Assembly: GCA_049976725.1 (NCBI GenBank)
Contig: JBMFHR010000027.1
Location: 1-12,707 of the forward strand
Direction: 5' to 3'
DNA from: Conexivisphaera sp049976725
Lineage (GTDB): Archaea; Thermoproteota; Nitrososphaeria; Conexivisphaerales; Conexivisphaeraceae
Length of the DNA stretch: 12,707 bases
In this document: positions 7,218 to 12,707 of the stretch, piece after piece
Position numbering within the stretch: the stretch's first letter is position 1
Layout of the letters: each line of letters opens with the position of its first letter
Translations under genes and position numbers: made by a program
The notes under the pieces: model-generated
Databases searched by the model: none
What the model was told of the DNA's origin: nothing
The model's input: the letters and a program-made list of their open reading frames with translations, nothing else

Positions 7218-8385
7218 CGGTCACGTCCCACGTGAAGTTCTCTAGGACCCTCCTCCTGCCGTTCTCACCCATGCGCCTCATCTCGTCCGCGTCGGCCAGC
7301 GCCGCCAATATGCCCCAGGCTATGTCGCCCGGGTCCCGCCCGTCCACGTGGATCCCACACTTATCGGGTCCCGACGGCACCACGATCTCGCGCAGGCCGC
7401 TGCAGCCGCTGGCCCCCACCACGACGGGCTTGCCCATGGACATGGCCTCGAGGGCCACTATCCCGAAGGGCTCGTATATGCTGGGGAAGACCGCGAGGTC
7501 CGCCGCCGCGTAGTACGCGAGCTTCTCGCCGAGCTCCAGGAACCTGTCGACGAGGAAAACCGAGCCCTCGAGGCCGAGCTCGCGCACCCGCCTCAGCAGG
7601 CTATCCCTGAGGTTCCCCTGTCCCACCATGACGAGCCTGGCCCCGGGGTGCTCGCGCCGCACGCGCGGCATGGCCTCCACGAGCTCCTCTACCCCCTTCT
7701 CGCGCACCAGCCTCCCCAGGAACAGTATGAGGATCCCGCCGCGCGCGCCGTGGACCTCCCGGAGCCGCTCGACCTCGCGCCTATCGACCCTCGATGGATC
7801 GTACACGTCGGGATCAACGCCGTTCCAGATGACCCTCACCTTCTCCAGCGGGAACCCCTGGGGCGCCAGGTCGCAGTCCCTCATCGCGTTCGAGACGGTT
7901 ACCACGGCGTCCGCCCTGCGGGCGGCCTCGAGCTCGAGCGCCGCCACCGTGCCGGACCCGCCGCCGAGGTTCCTGCCCCTCTCGGTCGAGTGCAGGTGCA
8001 GTATCAGCGGCAGCCCGAGGGAATCGGCCAGGGCCATGCCGGCGGGCGCGGAGAGCCAGTCGTGGGCGTGGATCAGGTCGAAGTCCCAGTTACGGGCACC
8101 CAGCGCCGCCGCTGCGTTGTAGACGAGCACGTCGTTCAGGTACCTGAAGCCAGGTCCCCAGCGCCTGAGCTCATCGTTCGCCACGATGGCCAGCGCCCTG
8201 GTGAAGTCCATGGGCTCCACTCCGTGGACCTTCACGTTCCCGTCGACGCGCTCCCCCTTCCCCCAAGAGAACACGTGCACCTCGTGGCCCGCCGCCGCGA
8301 CGCGCCTGGCCACCTCGCCGGCGTACGTGCCCAGTCCGCCGAAGACCACCGGTGGATACTCGATCGACAGGAACGCTATCCTCAT
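7171..8385 (-). CDS. GT4 glycosyltransferase, glycogen/starch-synthase-like (B)
   Basis: This 404-aa protein is a second full GT-B glycosyltransferase of the glycogen synthase type. Landmarks are FLSIEYPPVVFGGLGTY at 5-21, HAHDW at 106-110, HLHSTERGR at 130-138, IWNGVD at 186-191, GRLVREKG at 224-231, VGQG at 254-257, and an E-x7-E motif beginning at E305. The frame remains open upstream to 8565, but that extension runs through the tRNA gene, so I start at ATG 8385 (MRIAFLSIEYPP), as its paralogue does. It converges on the first glycosyltransferase with overlapping 3' ends. Having two synthase-like enzymes suggests divided work (for example priming versus elongation, or different donor or acceptor), which the sequence does not settle. 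Confidence 0.85.
   Translation of the reverse strand: MRIAFLSIEYPPVVFGGLGTYAGEVARRVAAAGHEVHVFSWGKGERVDGNVKVHGVEPMDFTRALAIVANDELRRWGPGFRYLNDVLVYNAAAALGARNWDFDLIHAHDWLSAPAGMALADSLGLPLILHLHSTERGRNLGGGSGTVAALELEAARRADAVVTVSNAMRDCDLAPQGFPLEKVRVIWNGVDPDVYDPSRVDRREVERLREVHGARGGILILFLGRLVREKGVEELVEAMPRVRREHPGARLVMVGQGNLRDSLLRRVRELGLEGSVFLVDRFLELGEKLAYYAAADLAVFPSIYEPFGIVALEAMSMGKPVVVGASGCSGLREIVVPSGPDKCGIHVDGRDPGDIAWGILAALADADEMRRMGENGRRRVLENFTWDVTVRRTLDLYSEVAGRS
7418..7512 (-). repeat. 95-bp perfect repeat shared by the two convergent glycosyltransferases, copy 2
   Basis: This is the reverse complement of 6828-6922 with no mismatch, inside glycosyltransferase B. Confidence 0.9.
8036..8085 (-). repeat. 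50-bp perfect repeat shared by the two convergent glycosyltransferases, copy 2
   Basis: This is the reverse complement of 6264-6313 with no mismatch, covering the HAHDW region of glycosyltransferase B. Confidence 0.85.
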
Positions 8386-8408
8386 GCCTCGGCCCGCCAA
8401 ACTCCGAC

Positions 8409-8417
8409 GGAAAACGT
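8409..8417 (-). promoter_or_regulatory. Possible weak TATA box of glycosyltransferase B
   Basis: On the minus strand this reads ACGTTTTCC, the only AT-rich stretch at the right distance (about 27 nt) from ATG 8385. It is a poor match to the other boxes in the window, so the call is tentative. Confidence 0.3.
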
Positions 8418-8454
8418 TATCGTCCCGGGCTTCCCGAACCCGCGGAACTGAATA

Positions 8455-8463
8455 ACTTATTAC
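8455..8463 (+). promoter_or_regulatory. TATA box of tRNA-Arg
   Basis: ACTTATTAC, in an AT-rich stretch from 8451 to 8462, is centred about 27 nt before the first tRNA base (8487), the usual distance for archaeal tRNA promoters. Confidence 0.6.
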
Positions 8464-8486
8464 CGGGCCGGGTACCTCGGTCGCGA

Positions 8487-8564
8487 GGGCCCGTGGCCTA
8501 GCATGGACAGGGCGCAGGCCTGCGGAGCCTGAAGCCCCGGGTTCGAGTCCCGGCGGGCCCGCCA
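8487..8564 (+). tRNA. tRNA-Arg (anticodon GCG, reads CGC), CCA encoded
   Basis: All four arms fold. The acceptor GGGCCCG (8487-8493) pairs with CGGGCCC (8554-8560). The D-stem is GCCT/GGGC with GG at 8505-8506. The anticodon stem CAGGC (8515-8519) pairs with GCCTG (8527-8531) around loop CTGCGGA, giving anticodon GCG at 8522-8524. The T-arm is CCGGG-TTCGAGT-CCCGG (8537-8553). The variable loop is 5 nt, there is no intron, the discriminator is G (8561) and CCA follows at 8562-8564. Base A20 (8507), an arginine identity element in many tRNAs, is present. It sits just upstream of the argS unit on the same strand. Confidence 0.95.
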
Positions 8565-8599
8565 TCCAAGCGCTGGGGAAGGGGAGCGTCAGCGCGCAG

Positions 8600-8608
8600 C
8601 TTTAATAT
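8600..8608 (+). promoter_or_regulatory. TATA box of the unknown protein-argS unit
   Basis: CTTTAATAT is centred about 26-27 nt before TTG 8630. The other possible start, GTG 8615, would lie only about 11 nt from the box and therefore upstream of the expected transcription start. Confidence 0.65.
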
Positions 8609-8629
8609 CGCCGGGTGCAGGGCCTCACG

Positions 8630-9094
8630 TTGATAAGGCCAACAAGGGTCAGCGCGGACGTGGGGGAGCTTCTCCAGGAGCTGTCGAGGGACCTCAGGTC
8701 AGGGGGACTATCGCGCATCGCGCGCATCCCGGCGCCCCGCGTCGGCGAGAGGTACAGGGATCTGTTGGCCTCCCTCTACAGGAGCTCGGGCAACGCGCTC
8801 TCCACGGTGTGGCTGGAGCTGGAGGACGGCACCAGGAGGATATACTCGTTCTACATGAGGGCCGAGGTGGAGTCCGAGGCGAGGAGCCTGCTCGACGCGC
8901 CTGCCGTGGTCACCGGCCACGTGATAGAGGTAGGGAAGGACGGCAGCGCCGAGCTCCGCGAGTACGCGCCCCTCAGGTTCCCGAGGGCCTCCGAAATGTT
9001 CCCGCGCATAGAGGAGATGGCCGAGCTCTACAGGCTGAGCGAGGACCGCATAGTCAGGGAGAGGGCCCTGGAAGGTTACTACGACTGGCTCTGA
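8630..9094 (+). CDS. Unknown protein cotranscribed with argS (154 aa)
   Basis: I do not recognise this family. The protein starts LIRPTRVSADVGELLQ and appears soluble and mixed alpha/beta, with no membrane segment and no cysteine. A central beta-rich part (STVWLELEDGTRRIYSFYM, then VVTGHVIEVGKDGSAELREYAPL) resembles a small barrel or sandwich, followed by a charged helical tail ending ALEGYYDWL. Third positions are strongly G/C, so it is a real gene. I prefer a leaderless TTG start at 8630 because of the TATA position; GTG 8615 would add five residues. It precedes argS by 11 nt, so the two are probably cotranscribed and it may be linked to translation or RNA, but no function can be named. Confidence 0.75.
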   Translation: MIRPTRVSADVGELLQELSRDLRSGGLSRIARIPAPRVGERYRDLLASLYRSSGNALSTVWLELEDGTRRIYSFYMRAEVESEARSLLDAPAVVTGHVIEVGKDGSAELREYAPLRFPRASEMFPRIEEMAELYRLSEDRIVRERALEGYYDWL

Positions 9095-9100
9095 GAGGAT
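9093..9100 (+). promoter_or_regulatory. Shine-Dalgarno site deciding the TTG start of argS
   Basis: GAGAGGAT overlaps the TGA stop of the preceding gene, and its GAGG core ends 7 nt before TTG 9106. No ATG or GTG lies in frame before residue 21 of the protein, so this site supports the TTG start. Confidence 0.55.
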
Positions 9101-9105
9101 CCCGG

Positions 9106-11013
9106 TTGACCTTCCGGGCTTTCCGCGAGTCCGTCAGAAGGTCCGTCGACGCGGCGCTGGAGTCCATGGGGCTCCGCGGGCTGGACTACCGCCTGGAGGT
9201 TCCCCCGGATCCCTCCCTCGGCGACCTGGCCGTCAACGCGCCCTTCCGCGCGTCGAAGGCCCTCCGCGAGCCCCCGGGCGCCGTGGCTGAGCGCATGGCC
9301 TCCGCGATGTCGGCGTCGCGCCCGCCCATAGTCAGGTCCATCGTCGCCCACCCATCCGGCTACGTGAACTTCTTCGTCGACGCGGCGGAGCTCGCCTACC
9401 TCACAATGAGCGCCGCCCTAGATCCGGCGGGCTGGAAGGTGGACGTGGGCGGGGGGACGAAGGTCTCAGTAGAGCACACCAGCGTCAACCCCAACAAGGC
9501 CCTCCACATCGGGCACGCGAGGAACCTCGTCCTCGGGGACAGCCTGGCCAGGCTCCTCTCGGAGGTCGGATACCGCGTTGAGGTGCTGAACTACGTCGAC
9601 GACACGGGGGTTCAGGTGGCCGACGTCATAGTCGGGATGCTCCACCTGGGGATGCCAGAGGACCCGCCGGACGGCATGAAGTACGACAAGTACTGCGGCG
9701 ACCGCGTCTACGTGAGCGTCAACGAGCTCTACGAGTCAGATCCCGGCCTCCTGGAGAAGCGCAGGGAGGTCCTGGCGCAGCTGGAGAAGGGGTCCGGGCC
9801 GGCCGCGGAGCTCGCGTCGCGCGTGATACCCAGGATCCTCCGGGCGCAGCTGGAGACCTGCTGGAGGCTCGGTGCCAGGTACGACCTGCTCAACTGGGAG
9901 AGCCACATACTGCGGGCGGGCCTCTGGGATAGGGCGTTCGAGAGGCTGAAGGAGACAGGGGCCGTCAGGCGCGAGGAGGAGGGGAAGCTGGCGGGCTGCT
10001 GGGTCCTCCAGATGCCCGGCGAGGAGGAGGCCGAGGAGAAGGTCCTGGTCAGGAGCGACGGCACGACCGTGTACGCGGCCAAGGACATACCCTACGCCGC
10101 GTGGAAGCTGGGGCTGCTCGGCGATCCCTTCAGGTACAGGAAGTTCACGGTCCAGCCGGACGGAAGCGAGCTCTGGACCACCGAGCTGGAGGACGGCGAG
10201 GCCGACCATCCCGGCTTCGGCTCCTCCGACGTCGCGATAACGGTGATAGACGTGAGGCAGTCCAGGGTCCAGAGGTTCGTGTCGTACGCGGTGAAGCTGC
10301 TGGGCGGGGGCTCGGGCAAGAGGTACGTGCACCTGGGTTACGACGTCGTGGCGCTCAGCAGGAGGACCGCCGAGGCCCTTGGCATCGAGGTCCCCGGCGG
10401 CAAGCAGTTCGTCCACATGTCGGGCAGGAAGGGCACCTACGTGGACGTCGACGACGTGCTGGACGCGATGGCGCGGAGGGCGCTGGACGAGGTGCTGAAG
10501 AGGAACCCAGGGGCGCCCGAGGAGTGGGCCAGGAGGACCGCCGAGGCCGTGGCCGTGGGGGCGCTGCGCTACCAGATGCTGCGGCAGGATCCGAACAAGG
10601 TGATAGTCTTCGACCTCGACGAGTCCCTCCAGATAGAGGGCGAGACGGGGCCCTACCTCCAGTACACGTACGCGAGGGCCTCGCGCATAATGGAGAAGGC
10701 GTCGACCGAGGTCAGCGTAACCAGGGAGCTGGCGTCCCTGCTGAGCTCCGAGGAGGAGGTCAGGCTCGTGAAGGCGATGTCCAGGTACGACCTGGAGCTC
10801 GAGGAAGCGGCGAGGGAGCTCAGCCCCAGGAGGCTGGCCATCTACTCCTACGAGCTGGCGGACTCCTTCAACTCGTTCTACGAGAGGCATAGGGTCCTCC
10901 AGGAGCCTGACGAGCGCCTCAGGGAGGCGAGGCTGGCCCTGGTCGGGTCGTTCCGGCGCGTGATGCGGAAGCTGCTGGAGCTCATGGGCATCGAGCCCCT
11001 CGACAGGATCTAG
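9106..11013 (+). CDS. argS: Arginyl-tRNA synthetase (class Ia)
   Basis: The enzyme charges tRNA-Arg with arginine. From TTG 9106 it is 635 aa, a normal length for archaeal ArgRS. The N-terminal additional domain is visible (DPSLGDLAVNAPF at 35-47, PSGYVNFFVD at 83-92). The catalytic domain carries SVNPNKALHIGHARN at 126-140 with the HIGH motif at 134-137, NYVDDTGVQVAD at 162-173, and MSGRKGTYVDVDD at 438-450 in place of KMSK, as in many archaeal ArgRS. The C-terminal DALR anticodon-binding domain begins near YLQYTYARASRI (517-528). TTG is chosen because it is the first in-frame start after the upstream stop, has a Shine-Dalgarno, and keeps the whole N-terminal domain. Its 3' end overlaps a convergent gene by 32 bp. 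The tRNA-Arg gene lies upstream on the same strand. Confidence 0.95.
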   Translation: MTFRAFRESVRRSVDAALESMGLRGLDYRLEVPPDPSLGDLAVNAPFRASKALREPPGAVAERMASAMSASRPPIVRSIVAHPSGYVNFFVDAAELAYLTMSAALDPAGWKVDVGGGTKVSVEHTSVNPNKALHIGHARNLVLGDSLARLLSEVGYRVEVLNYVDDTGVQVADVIVGMLHLGMPEDPPDGMKYDKYCGDRVYVSVNELYESDPGLLEKRREVLAQLEKGSGPAAELASRVIPRILRAQLETCWRLGARYDLLNWESHILRAGLWDRAFERLKETGAVRREEEGKLAGCWVLQMPGEEEAEEKVLVRSDGTTVYAAKDIPYAAWKLGLLGDPFRYRKFTVQPDGSELWTTELEDGEADHPGFGSSDVAITVIDVRQSRVQRFVSYAVKLLGGGSGKRYVHLGYDVVALSRRTAEALGIEVPGGKQFVHMSGRKGTYVDVDDVLDAMARRALDEVLKRNPGAPEEWARRTAEAVAVGALRYQMLRQDPNKVIVFDLDESLQIEGETGPYLQYTYARASRIMEKASTEVSVTRELASLLSSEEEVRLVKAMSRYDLELEEAARELSPRRLAIYSYELADSFNSFYERHRVLQEPDERLREARLALVGSFRRVMRKLLELMGIEPLDRI

Positions 11014-11311
11014 CGCCCCGCCGCCTGAAGACGACCTCCCCGTTCCTCCTCACCTCGACTATCCTGGAGGCCGGCACCCTGGAGAACGCGTCCGATTCCT
11101 CCAGGAACTCCCTCAGCCCCAGCTCCCTCAGCCCGTCCATGTCCCTGAAGACCACGGTGTAGCGCGCCGGGTCGTCGGCGTGGAGCGCCCTGCTCAGCAC
11201 CTCCTCGAGCGCGCCCTTCCTCCTGCCCACGCAGGACCACGCGCGGTGCCCCTGATACGCCTTTGGCCCGTTCCGTGAAACGGATAAGTAGTGCGCACGA
11301 GCGGGCGGCAC
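10982..11311 (-). CDS. Unknown small protein convergent with argS (109 aa)
   Basis: I do not recognise a named family. The frame encodes YLSVSRNGPKAYQGHRAWSC near the N-terminus, a helix-rich middle (KGALEEVLSRAL, LRELGLREFLEES) and a basic, strand-like end (IVEVRRNGEVVFRRRG) before a Cys-containing tail that lies in the overlap with argS. Codon third positions are strongly G/C, which marks this frame as real. The start is uncertain: the first in-frame start is GTG 11311, one base away from the divergent GTG 11313. The region has no other good gene on either strand. The basic end would fit nucleic-acid binding, but that is a guess. Confidence 0.6.
   Translation of the reverse strand: MPPARAHYLSVSRNGPKAYQGHRAWSCVGRRKGALEEVLSRALHADDPARYTVVFRDMDGLRELGLREFLEESDAFSRVPASRIVEVRRNGEVVFRRRGARSCRGARCP
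11283..11290 (+). promoter_or_regulatory. TATA box of the amidohydrolase-like gene
   Basis: GATAAGTA is centred 26-27 nt before GTG 11313, again implying a leaderless transcript. The box lies inside the coding region of the divergent small gene if that gene starts at 11311. Confidence 0.6.
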
Positions 11312-11312
11312 C

Positions 11313-12437
11313 GTGCCGAGCCCCGACCGTGCGGACCTGGTGATCAGGGCCCCTCGTATACTGACGATGTCCGGCGCGGGCATCGTGGAGGACGGGTGCG
11401 TCGCCGTGGCCGGCGGCTCCATAATCGCTGTCGGGAGGTCCTGTCCGCCCTCTGAGCGCGAGCTGAACCTTGCGCACCACGCGGTGATGCCCGGCCTCGT
11501 CGACTCACACGCGTACACCTACATGCTGGCTGTGCCTCCCTCGGCCTCGCCCGAGGACTTCCGCCCCGGCGCCGACCTTCTCTACTGGAGCGCGCTCTTC
11601 GCATACACGACCATGCTCCTCTCCGGCGTCACCGCGGTGCGCGACTCCGCGCACGACCCGGCTGTGCTGGCCGAAGCGGCGCGGCGCAGCGGCATCAGGG
11701 CGATACCCTCGATGCTCGTCGACCGCCGCGGAGCCACGCCAGCGGGCTGGCCGGAGCTCACCGTACGCGCGGTGGATCCGGGCGCGGCCCCGCCGCCCGG
11801 CGCCAGGGTGTTCCTGGACGCCTCGGAGCTCGACCCGCTCCCCAGCGGGCAGGCCCTGCAGTCCGCCGGCATCTCGGCGGTGGTCGGGGCGTTCGCGCCC
11901 CTGGGCGACCTCAGGAGGCTCTGGGACGCCGGGATCGGTGTGGTGGTGACGCCGTCGCAGGCGCTCAGGGGCAGGTGGTCGGGCGGCGTGCTGAAGATGA
12001 GGTCGGTAGGCGTGAGCGCCGCGCTGGGGACGGGCGCCAGGTCGCTGCGCGCGCTGCCGAACCTGCTGGAGGAGGCCAGGATAGCCATGCACATGGACGC
12101 CATGCTCGGGTTCGATCCGAACCCCCAGTTCCTACTCGAGTCGATGACGTCGAGCGCCGGCGCCGTGCTGGGGGAGCGCGTGGGCCGCATAGAGCCCGGC
12201 TTCAGGGCGGACATCGTGGCGCTGGACCTCAGGCGGCCGCACCTGAGGTTCCCGTCCGGCGACCTGCTGTCGCTCGTCGTGTCCTCGGCGACCAGGGGCG
12301 ACTTCGACTACGTGATCGTGGACGGCAACATAGTAGTCGAGGAGGGCAGGCACAAGTGGCTCTACCTGGAGGGCATAGCCAGGAAGCTGGAGTCCATCAT
12401 CGGGTCCTCGTGGGCCGGGGGGCCCGGCGGGAAATAA
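11313..12437 (+). CDS. Amidohydrolase-superfamily protein with lost metal ligands (probable pseudoenzyme)
   Basis: The 374-aa product has the outline of the ATZ/TRZ and S-adenosylhomocysteine/5'-deoxyadenosine deaminase branch. An N-terminal beta part (RADLVIRAPRILTMSGAGIVEDGCVAV) leads to AVMPGLVDSHAYTYM at 57-71, then SGVTAVRDS at 104-112, and the C-terminal IEPGFRADIVALD (293-305) and DYVIVDGNIVVEEGRHKW hallmark. Catalytic residues are missing. The HxH motif is H66-x-Y68, no HxxE-type histidine lies in the middle, the AHC-type segment is AVVGAFAPLGD, and the LGTDG aspartate site reads ALGTGA (237-242). The central region also looks about 50-70 residues shorter than in deaminases. The frame is intact with normal codon use, so it is not an obvious pseudogene. 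GTG 11313 fits the TATA distance. Its real role is unknown. Confidence 0.75.
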   Translation: MPSPDRADLVIRAPRILTMSGAGIVEDGCVAVAGGSIIAVGRSCPPSERELNLAHHAVMPGLVDSHAYTYMLAVPPSASPEDFRPGADLLYWSALFAYTTMLLSGVTAVRDSAHDPAVLAEAARRSGIRAIPSMLVDRRGATPAGWPELTVRAVDPGAAPPPGARVFLDASELDPLPSGQALQSAGISAVVGAFAPLGDLRRLWDAGIGVVVTPSQALRGRWSGGVLKMRSVGVSAALGTGARSLRALPNLLEEARIAMHMDAMLGFDPNPQFLLESMTSSAGAVLGERVGRIEPGFRADIVALDLRRPHLRFPSGDLLSLVVSSATRGDFDYVIVDGNIVVEEGRHKWLYLEGIARKLESIIGSSWAGGPGGK

Positions 12438-12444
12438 TTAAAAG
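12435..12444 (+). promoter_or_regulatory. TATA box of the succinate dehydrogenase gene
   Basis: TAATTAAAAG is an AT island centred about 29 nt before GTG 12469. The TAA stop of the preceding gene (12435-12437) forms its first three bases. Confidence 0.65.
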
Positions 12445-12468
12445 GGAGTGTGAGGCGGCCCGAAAACG

Positions 12469-12707
12469 GTGATCAGCGACGGAGACCCTCAACTACGACG
12501 TCATAGTGTTGGGATCCGGCATAGCCGGCCTCCGCGCTGCCCTCGAGGTGGCGAGGGTCAGCAGGGGGAAGCTCCGGCTTGCCGTCGTGTCCAAGGTCCA
12601 GGTCATGAGGTCGCACTCCGTGGCGGCAGAGGGGGGCTCCGCGGCGGTCCTCTACCCGGAGAAGGGCGACAGCTTCGACCTGCACGCCTACGACACCGTG
12701 AAGGGCG
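12469..12707 (+). CDS. sdhA: Succinate dehydrogenase/fumarate reductase flavoprotein subunit (5' part, runs off the window; start frame broken)
   Basis: The frame containing TAC 12494 encodes YDVIVLGSGIAGLRAALEVAR, with the GxGxxG FAD-binding fold (GSGIAG), then VSKVQVMRSHSVAAEGGSAAVLYPEKGDS and FDLHAYDTVKG. These match the SdhA/FrdA N-terminus, including the histidine of SHSVAAEGG at the usual covalent FAD position. The enzyme oxidises succinate in the TCA cycle and respiratory chain. The frame is closed by TGA at 12470-12472 and has no ATG, GTG or TTG before the first beta strand. GTG 12469 lies one frame off; removing one G at 12481-12482 would give MISDETLNYDVIVLG. I therefore place the gene from 12469 and flag a frameshift, sequence error or non-standard start. 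Only the first roughly 75 residues are present. Confidence 0.85.
   Translation, partial: MISDGDPQLRRHSVGIRHSRPPRCPRGGEGQQGEAPACRRVQGPGHEVALRGGRGGLRGGPLPGEGRQLRPARLRHREG

Noticed and set aside
6828..7512. Inverted 95-bp repeats as ends of an insertion sequence or transposon
   Set aside because: The repeats lie within coding motifs of two paralogous glycosyltransferases, with no transposase between them and no target duplication; gene conversion fits better.
8386..8565. N-terminal extension of glycosyltransferase B up to 8565
   Set aside because: It would be translated across the antisense of a complete tRNA gene; the conserved N-terminus begins at ATG 8385.
9736..10890. 384-aa open frame on the minus strand opposite argS
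   Set aside because: Antisense shadow of a GC-rich gene; argS is unambiguous.
1..12707. CRISPR array, prophage or mobile element
   Set aside because: No regularly spaced direct repeats, integrase, transposase or phage gene is visible in any frame.

Overview
The window looks like a GC-rich archaeal chromosome, most likely a (thermophilic) member of the Thermoproteota. The evidence is archaeal-type TATA boxes standing out as AT islands in GC-rich DNA, first genes of transcription units that start about 26-27 nt from the TATA centre (leaderless), internal operon genes with Shine-Dalgarno sites or ATGA overlaps, frequent GTG/TTG starts, a tRNA gene with encoded CCA, an archaeal-type ArgRS carrying MSGRKG instead of KMSK, and a crenarchaeal-style SdhA N-terminus. 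Lineage is an inference; no rRNA is present.

Region 1 (1-8385) is an alpha-glucan (glycogen) metabolism island. After the tail of an unknown + strand gene (2-49) comes a convergent, short archaeal GT35 glucan phosphorylase (55-1599, minus). One TATA element (1622-1630) lies midway between it and a divergent GH57 alpha-amylase (1652-3118) and appears to serve both. A four-gene + strand operon follows: a debranching-type glucosidase (3145-5190), a 78-aa winged-helix-like protein (5187-5423), an orphan N-terminal half of a GT-B glycosyltransferase that has lost its motifs (5431-6000), and a full GT4 glycogen-synthase-like enzyme (5997-7217). A second full GT4 enzyme (7171-8385, minus) overlaps it tail to tail. 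The two full glycosyltransferases share patches of perfect DNA identity (95 bp and 50 bp) in otherwise diverged genes, which suggests gene conversion. Together the set can make (two synthases) and degrade (phosphorylase, amylase, debranching enzyme) a storage glucan; no branching enzyme is seen here.

Region 2 (8386-11311) is translational: tRNA-Arg(GCG) at 8487-8564, then a two-gene unit of an unknown 154-aa protein (8630-9094) and arginyl-tRNA synthetase (9106-11013). An unknown 109-aa gene on the minus strand (10982-11311) overlaps the 3' end of argS.

Region 3 (11313-12707) holds an amidohydrolase-fold protein that has lost nearly all of its metal ligands (11313-12437), then the 5' part of a succinate dehydrogenase flavoprotein (from about 12469, running off the window). 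The sdhA reading frame has no standard start codon unless one base near 12481 is removed.

No CRISPR array, insertion sequence or prophage was seen. Genes fill almost the whole window; the only non-coding stretch above 200 bp (8386-8629) is occupied by the tRNA gene and promoters.
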